Shown here piece by piece: positions 1 through 3,931 of a DNA stretch of 5,863 nucleotides (positions are counted from its first letter, which is position 1; each line of letters begins with the position of its first letter). The translations under genes were made by a program, and so were the position numbers. Below the pieces are notes generated by a model. The model saw only the letters and a program-made list of their open reading frames with translations, was not told where the DNA came from and searched no databases. The stretch is from a bacterium (GTDB taxonomy: Bacteria > RBG-13-66-14): assembly GCA_021107695.1 (NCBI GenBank), contig JAIOSI010000309.1, positions 1 through 5,863 on the forward strand, in the 5' to 3' direction.

Positions 1-123
1 CTGCGTAGCGAGGCGTACACGCCACCGACCATCAATCTGACCTACGACCGACGGCTGGAGACGGCAGTCCTGCCTCTTCCGCTCACCGGAGCGAGAATAG
101 TCGCCTGGCAGCAGATTCAGTAA
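1..123 (+). CDS. C-terminal end of an unidentified upstream protein (partial)
   Basis: Frame 1 is open from the first base for 40 codons and ends in TAA at 121-123, followed at once by a second in-frame TAA (124-126). The encoded tail includes TINLTYDRRLETAVLPLPL and ends in IVAWQQIQ. The alternation of hydrophobic and polar residues would suit a terminal beta-sandwich strand, but I do not recognise a family. It is in the same direction as the propeller genes, and 45 nt separate its stop from the next start, so co-transcription is possible. Too little is visible to assign a function. The coding call rests on the open frame, the plausible codon use and the tandem stop. Confidence 0.6.
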   Translation: MRSEAYTPPTINLTYDRRLETAVLPLPLTGARIVAWQQIQ

Positions 124-157
124 TAAGCTTGTTCCATCCCCAACCGCATCGCTACTG

Positions 158-163
158 AAAGGA
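158..163 (+). promoter_or_regulatory. Ribosome binding site for the fusion propeller gene
   Basis: AAAGGA lies 5 nt before the ATG at 169 and fixes that start. No convincing -35/-10 pair is visible in the 45 nt between the upstream stop and this gene. Confidence 0.7.
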
Positions 164-168
164 AACCC

Positions 169-1695
169 ATGCGTACCTCAACTACTGTGTTACTGGTTTG
201 TCTGTTTGCGCTTGCAGGTTATTCCGCTGAGGCTGATGTTTCAGAAGGCCGTATTGCCTTTTCCTCTAACCTCGATGGGGATGATGAGATATTCGTGATG
301 GATGCAGACGGTAGTAACGTAACTCAGTTGACCGACAACGAAAGCTTAGACTGGCATCCAGCTTGGAGTCCGGACGGTAGCCACATCGCCTTCTTTTCCG
401 ACCGCGACGGGGACGCAGAAATCTTCGTGATGGATGCCGACGGAGGCAACCAAGTACAGTTGACTTTTAACGGAAGTACTGATTGGTCTCCCAACTGGAG
501 TCCTGATGGCAGCCGCATCGTCTTCCACTCTGACTGCGACGGGGATTATGAAATATTCGTGATGGATGCCGACGGGAGTAACCAGACACAGTTGACCTTC
601 AATTCCAGCATTGATTCTTCTCCCGCGTGGAGTTCCGACACCTACCGCATCACCTTCTATTCCAACCGTGACGGAGATCGTGAGATTTTCGTAATGGATG
701 CCGACGGAGGCAACCAAATACAGTTGACCAACAACGACTGCGAAGACTACGCTCCCACTTGGAGTCCGGACGGTAGCCTTATTACCTTCTTCTCCCTCCG
801 TGACGGGGACGCGGAAATCTTTGTGATGGATGCCGACGGAAGCAACCAAACTCAGTTGACCAACAACGACTGCGAAGACTACGAGTCCTCTTGGAGTCCA
901 GACGGCAGCCGCATCATCTTTGCCTCCGACCGCGCCTGGGACTCGGATATCTTCGTGATGGATGCCAACGGAGACAACCAGATGCAGTTGATCAATAACC
1001 CCGCCAAACTCTCCAAAATCACCACCCCGGTGCAGAACTTTTTCGACGTGGTGGAGGATACCCCTGCGGGATCGTCGGTTATAATTTCCTTCGACATGGA
1101 CCCGAGTACCCTCCCCGAGTTGTGGATGATGCTCAAAACCGTGGTTTATCACGCCCTGGACCACGGGCTGAAGGTTATTGCCATGACGCTTCTGATTAAC
1201 GGCTCTGACATCGCCGAGCGAATCATGCTCGATGTGGCCGAGGAGCTAAACCAAGAGTACGAGAGAACGGGGGCGGAACGGAGGATTGTGATGAACGAGG
1301 ACTGGGTTTTCCTCGGTTTCAGACCTGGGATGGCGGCTGTGATTCTTAGTCTTGGCGAGGAGATACGTAACACCTTCCCAGTGGACTATTACGGCACACC
1401 CCTGGATGAGATACCGATGATGGCAACGGTGCACAACTACAACGACATGGCGGCGATGATCGTTGGGACTGGTACTTCGATGCCGGATTTCTGGATTTCC
1501 TACGCGGGCGATCCCTACGGTATCCCGATCCTGTTAGGTGTCACCGCCATTATGGCTCCCCAGTACTACGCCTACCTCCAGTCCGGGCAGATTGCGGGTC
1601 TCTTGGAGGGACTTAGGGGCACCGCCGAGTACGCGAGCCTCGTAAATTACGATGTTAGCTATGAACTTAGTCCCGACTGGGGGTCGGTGAAGTAA
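169..1695 (+). CDS. Secreted PD40/TolB-like beta-propeller fused to a C-terminal domain of unknown function
   Basis: The 508-residue product has three parts. Residues 1 to about 23 are a signal peptide (hydrophobic VLLVCLFALAGYSA, plausible cleavage after AEA), so it should be exported. Residues 29-277 hold six PD40 units of 44 residues with the pattern IxFxSxRDGDxEIFVMDADG, then QLT and WSPDGS; such repeats form TolB-like propellers, usually binding proteins or other ligands. The sixth unit stops at QLINN without its WSPDGS strand. Residues 278-508 are different: PAGSSVIISFDMDP (299-312), LKVIAMTLL (334-342), VFLGFRPGMAAVI (380-392), FPVDYYGTP (403-411), GVTAIMAPQYYAYLQSGQ (457-474) and GLRGTAEYASLV (481-492). 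From memory these resemble a conserved hypothetical family of candidate phyla whose members are often membrane-anchored; no C-terminal anchor is present here. No enzymatic motif is evident. The start is set by the Shine-Dalgarno at 158-163. The export and propeller calls are firm; the role is unknown. Confidence 0.88.
   Translation: MRTSTTVLLVCLFALAGYSAEADVSEGRIAFSSNLDGDDEIFVMDADGSNVTQLTDNESLDWHPAWSPDGSHIAFFSDRDGDAEIFVMDADGGNQVQLTFNGSTDWSPNWSPDGSRIVFHSDCDGDYEIFVMDADGSNQTQLTFNSSIDSSPAWSSDTYRITFYSNRDGDREIFVMDADGGNQIQLTNNDCEDYAPTWSPDGSLITFFSLRDGDAEIFVMDADGSNQTQLTNNDCEDYESSWSPDGSRIIFASDRAWDSDIFVMDANGDNQMQLINNPAKLSKITTPVQNFFDVVEDTPAGSSVIISFDMDPSTLPELWMMLKTVVYHALDHGLKVIAMTLLINGSDIAERIMLDVAEELNQEYERTGAERRIVMNEDWVFLGFRPGMAAVILSLGEEIRNTFPVDYYGTPLDEIPMMATVHNYNDMAAMIVGTGTSMPDFWISYAGDPYGIPILLGVTAIMAPQYYAYLQSGQIAGLLEGLRGTAEYASLVNYDVSYELSPDWGSVK
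253..999 (+). repeat. Six in-frame 132-bp tandem units encoding PD40 propeller repeats
   Basis: Unit starts, each at the ATT/ATC codon of IxF, fall at 253, 385, 517, 649, 781 and 913, exactly 132 bp apart with no indel. The sixth is truncated at 999. Bases 721-751 (unit 4 tail) and 853-883 (unit 5 tail) are identical over 31 bp and both encode QLTNNDCEDY, which points to recent duplication or gene conversion of one unit. Each full unit carries two acidic loops (DGD and DADG). Confidence 0.9.
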
Positions 1696-1705
1696 CCGTT
1701 CTCTC

Positions 1706-1745
1706 TTTCTAAAAGCCCCTCACCCTAGCCCTCTCCCCAAAGGGG
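1706..1745 (+). repeat. Dispersed GC-rich repeat, copy 1
   Basis: This 40-bp sequence matches 2617-2656 with one difference (CCCTAGCCC here, CCCTAACCC there). It begins TTTCTAAAAGCCCC and ends in CCCCAAAGGGG, which forms a small hairpin (TCCCC at 1734-1738 with GGGGA at 1742-1746). The outer arm GAGGGG found in copy 2 is missing; the sequence runs into GAAGTT and the next ATG instead. Similar CCCTCACCCTAACCCTC elements occur between genes in many unrelated bacteria. Confidence 0.85.
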
Positions 1746-1748
1746 AAG
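1740..1748 (+). promoter_or_regulatory. Ribosome binding site formed by the dispersed repeat
   Basis: AAGGGGAAG ends 2 nt before the ATG at 1751, and its AAGG core (1740-1743) is about 7 nt away. The purine run is the end of repeat copy 1 plus a few following bases. The same G-run is the 3' arm of the CCCC-AAA-GGGG hairpin, so folding would mask it. Use of this site is inferred; no other purine-rich candidate precedes the ATG. Confidence 0.55.
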
Positions 1749-1750
1749 TT

Positions 1751-2605
1751 ATGAAAACCTTAACCACCGTGCTATTTATAAGCCTGTTTGTCTTTGCTGG
1801 TCATTCTGCTGAAGGTCGTATTGCATTTTCCTCCAACCTCGATGGGGATTATGAGATATTCGTGATGGATGCAGACGGTAGTAACGTAACTCAGTTGACC
1901 TTTAACGACGATATAGATGGAACTCCTGTCTGGAGTCCTGACGGTCAGCACATTGTCTTTGTGTCCAATCGTAATTGGAACCGGGATGGGGAAATCTTAG
2001 TGATGGATGCTGATGGAAGCAACCAAACCTCACTAACTAACAATATCACTCTTGATGCTTATCCTGCCTGGAGTCCTGACGGTTCTCGTATTGTCTTTTA
2101 TTCTTATCGTTACGGAAACGGGGAAATCTTAGTGATGGATGCTGATGGAAGCAACCAGACTCAGCTAACAACTGACGGCGGCGAAGATCCCACCTGGAGT
2201 CCCGATGGCAATCATATTGCCTTTGATTCCGATCGCGACGGGGATTGGGAAATCTTTGTAATGGATGTTGACGGGAGCAACCAGGTACAACTGACCTTCA
2301 ATGGGAGTGCAGATGCCTTTCCTGCCTGGAGTCCGGACGGTAGTAGCATCGCTTTTCACTCTTATCGCAATGGAGATGGGAATATCTTCGTTATGGATAT
2401 CGATGGCGGCAATCAGACTCAGTTAACAACTGAGGGCGGTGAAAACGCCGCATGGAGTTCGGATAGTAGCCGGATTCTCTTTAATTCCGAACGTGACGGA
2501 GACTGGGATATCTTCGTTATAAATGCCGACGGTAGTAGTCAAACTCAGTTGACCTTCAGCGAGTATGACGATTGGTCTGCATCATGGTGTCCGGTAGTTG
2601 AGTAA
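1751..2605 (+). CDS. Secreted PD40/TolB-like six-unit beta-propeller protein
   Basis: The 284-residue product has a signal peptide (MKTLTTVLFISLFVFAGHSA, cleavage probably after the final A) and almost nothing else but six PD40 units. These begin at nt 1820, 1952, 2090, 2216, 2348 and 2474, with lengths of 44, 46, 42, 44, 42 and 43 residues. Motifs are DGDxEIFVMDADGSN, TQLT and WSPDGS. Unlike the upstream gene, the sixth unit is complete and ends WSASWCPVVE. This tail can pair with the N-terminal GRIAF strand to close a six-bladed propeller. It should be periplasmic or extracellular; there is no lipobox, membrane anchor or enzyme domain. TolB-type propellers usually serve as binding scaffolds, but no ligand can be read here. 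It is a tandem paralogue of the preceding gene, 55 nt downstream of it. Its third codon positions are visibly richer in A/T than those of rph and recJ. Start chosen because the signal peptide begins exactly at this ATG. Confidence 0.9.
   Translation: MKTLTTVLFISLFVFAGHSAEGRIAFSSNLDGDYEIFVMDADGSNVTQLTFNDDIDGTPVWSPDGQHIVFVSNRNWNRDGEILVMDADGSNQTSLTNNITLDAYPAWSPDGSRIVFYSYRYGNGEILVMDADGSNQTQLTTDGGEDPTWSPDGNHIAFDSDRDGDWEIFVMDVDGSNQVQLTFNGSADAFPAWSPDGSSIAFHSYRNGDGNIFVMDIDGGNQTQLTTEGGENAAWSSDSSRILFNSERDGDWDIFVINADGSSQTQLTFSEYDDWSASWCPVVE
1811..1900 (+). repeat. Paralogous segment nearly identical to 244-333
   Basis: Ninety bases encoding the end of the signal region and the first propeller unit differ from 244-333 of the upstream gene at only four positions. 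The last 50 bases (1851-1900 versus 284-333) are identical. The two genes diverge abruptly on either side, so recent duplication or gene conversion is likely. Confidence 0.9.
1820..2602 (+). repeat. Six tandem PD40 units of irregular length
   Basis: Units start at 1820, 1952, 2090, 2216, 2348 and 2474. Spacing is 132, 138, 126, 132 and 126 bp, all multiples of three. Units 3 and 5 share the shortened linker TTDGGED/TTEGGEN, which suggests an older alternating duplication. The units are more diverged than those of the upstream gene. Confidence 0.85.
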
Positions 2606-2616
2606 CCCTACAATTT

Positions 2617-2663
2617 TTTCTAAAAGCCCCTCACCCTAACCCTCTCCCCAAAGGGGCGAGGGG
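2617..2663 (+). repeat. Dispersed GC-rich repeat, copy 2, with nested palindrome
   Basis: Bases 2617-2656 repeat 1706-1745 with one substitution, and this copy continues to CGAGGGG. CCCCTC at 2627-2632 can pair with GAGGGG at 2658-2663, and inside it CCCC pairs with GGGG around an AAA loop. It lies 11 nt after the stop of the second propeller gene, as copy 1 lies 10 nt after the stop of the first. The 120-nt gap 2606-2725 holds this element, a decayed copy and the rph ribosome binding site. Confidence 0.85.
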
Positions 2664-2671
2664 ATAACAGC

Positions 2672-2710
2672 ACTCCCTACTCTAGCCCTCTCTTCAAAGT
2701 CTGGGAGGGA
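2672..2710 (+). repeat. Decayed third copy of the dispersed repeat
   Basis: ACTCCCTACTCTAGCCCTCT followed by TTCAAAG and TGGGAGGGA follows the layout of the repeat (CCCTnnnCTAgCCCTCTCnnCAAAG, then a G-rich arm) with several mismatches. CTCCC at 2673-2677 can still pair with GGGAG at 2703-2707. It directly precedes the rph ribosome binding site. Homology to the other copies is judged by eye. Confidence 0.55.
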
Positions 2711-2714
2711 ACAC

Positions 2715-2721
2715 AAAGGAG
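2715..2721 (+). promoter_or_regulatory. Ribosome binding site for rph
   Basis: AAAGGAG lies 4 nt before a GTG at 2726. It is the strongest Shine-Dalgarno in the region and supports the non-ATG start, which gives the usual RNase PH N-terminus. Confidence 0.75.
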
Positions 2722-2725
2722 TACC

Positions 2726-3448
2726 GTGGCTCTGCGTTTTGATAACCGCCAACCCGACGAACTTCGCGAGGTGAAGTTCACTCGCAACTACATCGAACAC
2801 GCCGAAGGCTCCGTGCTGGTCGAGTTCGGCAAGACCCGTGTCGTCTGCACCGCCACCGTGGGCGAGGGCGTTCCCGGCTGGCTCCGTGGCACCGGCAAGG
2901 GCTGGATCACCGCCGAGTACGCCATGCTGCCCCGTGCTACTGGTCAGCGCACCCGCCGCGACGGACGACAGGGCTATGTCAACGCCCGCGCTCTGGAGAT
3001 CGCCCGCCTGATCGGGCGCAGCCTCCGCGCTGTGGTTAAACTCGATAAGATAGGCGAGCGAACGATCACCATCGACTGCGATGTCCTTACCGCCGACGGC
3101 GGAACCCGTACCGCTGCCATCACCGGAGCTTACGTCGCTCTTCACGAAGCCCTGAGCTGGCTCGGTGGCGGTAAAGAGACCGGAGCCTTGCCGCTGTCGG
3201 ACTCCGTGGCTGCTATCAGCGTGGGAATCGTCCACGGCAGCGAGCTTCTCGACCTCTGCTATCGTGAGGACGTAGCCGCCGATGTGGACGCTAACATCGT
3301 GATGACCGGCAACGGCAGGTTGATTGAGGTTCAGGCAACCGCCGAGGGCGAACCTTACGATCGGGCAGCTCTGGATCGTCTGCTAGACCTGGCAACCGGG
3401 GGCATCAAAACCCTCGTCGAGCTACAGAAGAAAGCTCTGGAGTCTTAA
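2726..3448 (+). CDS. rph: Ribonuclease PH (tRNA nucleotidyltransferase)
   Basis: RNase PH removes 3' extensions from tRNA precursors by phosphorolysis in the cytoplasm, releasing nucleoside diphosphates; the family works as a ring-shaped hexamer. The 240-residue product has the normal length and all landmarks: DELR near residue 11, GKGWITAEYAMLPRAT (57-72), EIARLIGRSLRAVV (91-104), TIDCDVLTADGGTRTAAITG (115-134), PLSDSVAAISVGIV (156-169), the acidic EDVAADVD (181-188) and EVQATAE (201-207). Arg88 and Arg128 align with the phosphate-binding Arg86 and Arg126 of characterised enzymes. The usual SGRTxEIQ segment is NARALEIA here, keeping the arginine but losing its neighbours. It starts with GTG at 2726 behind a good Shine-Dalgarno. 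The next gene overlaps its stop by one base, and recJ follows, so it probably heads a housekeeping operon. No promoter is evident in the repeat-filled gap upstream. Confidence 0.97.
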   Translation: MALRFDNRQPDELREVKFTRNYIEHAEGSVLVEFGKTRVVCTATVGEGVPGWLRGTGKGWITAEYAMLPRATGQRTRRDGRQGYVNARALEIARLIGRSLRAVVKLDKIGERTITIDCDVLTADGGTRTAAITGAYVALHEALSWLGGGKETGALPLSDSVAAISVGIVHGSELLDLCYREDVAADVDANIVMTGNGRLIEVQATAEGEPYDRAALDRLLDLATGGIKTLVELQKKALES

Positions 3449-3912
3449 TGACTGACGAGGTCAAAGAGGAATTGCAGGAACTGATCTGGTGGGTCTATCC
3501 TCCGGCAATCTACCCCTGGCGCGCGCTGGCAGCGGTGGTCGTTATCGCCCTTACCATCGTCTTTTTGACCTACTACGGTGGCGGAGCGGTAATCGGAGCG
3601 GTTGGCGGAGTGGCGATCTTCCTGATCCTAAACGGCTTCTTCCTGCCCACTGGTTATGAAATTACCGAGGATAAAATCATCTGGCGGAGACTCTTCTTCC
3701 GCCGAGCTCGCTCCTGGAGCGACTTCAAGTGCTACTACGCCGACAAGTTCGGCGTGATGCTCTCGACGATGAACCGCCCCAGCCGCCTGGATGCCTGGCG
3801 GGGAATGTCGGTCTGGTTCGGTCGCGAAAACCGTAAAGAGGTGCTGGAGATTATCAAACAACACGTGCCGCCGTACCGCAAACCCGTTGACCATCGGGAT
3901 CTGCTAGGATAA
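3448..3912 (+). CDS. Conserved hypothetical two-helix membrane protein with PH-like tail
   Basis: The 154-residue product has a short N-terminal segment, two hydrophobic helices (about 26-42, rich in V/I/A/L, and 47-66, AVIGAVGGVAIFLILNGFFL), and a soluble tail. The tail reads YEITEDKIIWRRLFFRRARSW, an aromatic strand, then STMNRPSRLDAWRGMSVWF and NRKEVLEIIKQHV (128-140). A two-helix hairpin followed by strand-rich YxITxDKI...R...W and a terminal helix fits small bacterial PH-domain membrane proteins, and from memory the PSRLDxxRG stretch recurs in uncharacterised proteins of this type. No catalytic motif is visible and I assign no function. The ATG overlaps the rph TAA by one base (TAATG), with GGAG at 3439-3442 inside rph as a likely ribosome binding site, so it is probably translationally coupled to rph. 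recJ starts 19 nt after its stop. The gene call is firm; the PH-like fold is moderately likely. Confidence 0.85.
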   Translation: MTDEVKEELQELIWWVYPPAIYPWRALAAVVVIALTIVFLTYYGGGAVIGAVGGVAIFLILNGFFLPTGYEITEDKIIWRRLFFRRARSWSDFKCYYADKFGVMLSTMNRPSRLDAWRGMSVWFGRENRKEVLEIIKQHVPPYRKPVDHRDLLG

Positions 3913-3931
3913 AGACAAGAAGCATCTACTG

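Noticed and set aside
172..210. Lipobox in the signal peptide of the fusion protein
   Set aside because: The only cysteine (residue 11) is in the middle of the hydrophobic core and preceded by LLV, not L-A/S-G/A; ordinary signal peptidase cleavage near residues 20-23 fits better.
346..1164. 272-codon open frame on the - strand with repeated VASVGIHHED-like units
   Set aside because: It is antisense to the 132-bp tandem array. Because the period is a multiple of three, one repeat without a stop keeps the frame open through all copies. The product has no family resemblance and no ribosome binding site was evident.
2598..2626. Possible promoter TTGAGT-17-TAAAAG before rph
   Set aside because: Each hexamer matches only four of six consensus positions, and the -10 lies in the lead-in shared by both repeat copies. 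Too weak to call.
2617..2663. Repeat copy 2 as an intrinsic terminator
   Set aside because: The hairpin is G/C-rich but is not followed by a T-run on the + strand; the T-run precedes it. On the - strand only CTTTTAG follows the stem and no gene runs in that direction.
2636..3235. 199-codon open frame on the - strand
   Set aside because: It is antisense to rph, which has full family signatures, and its C-terminal end (PSPLWGEG) is simply the dispersed repeat translated.
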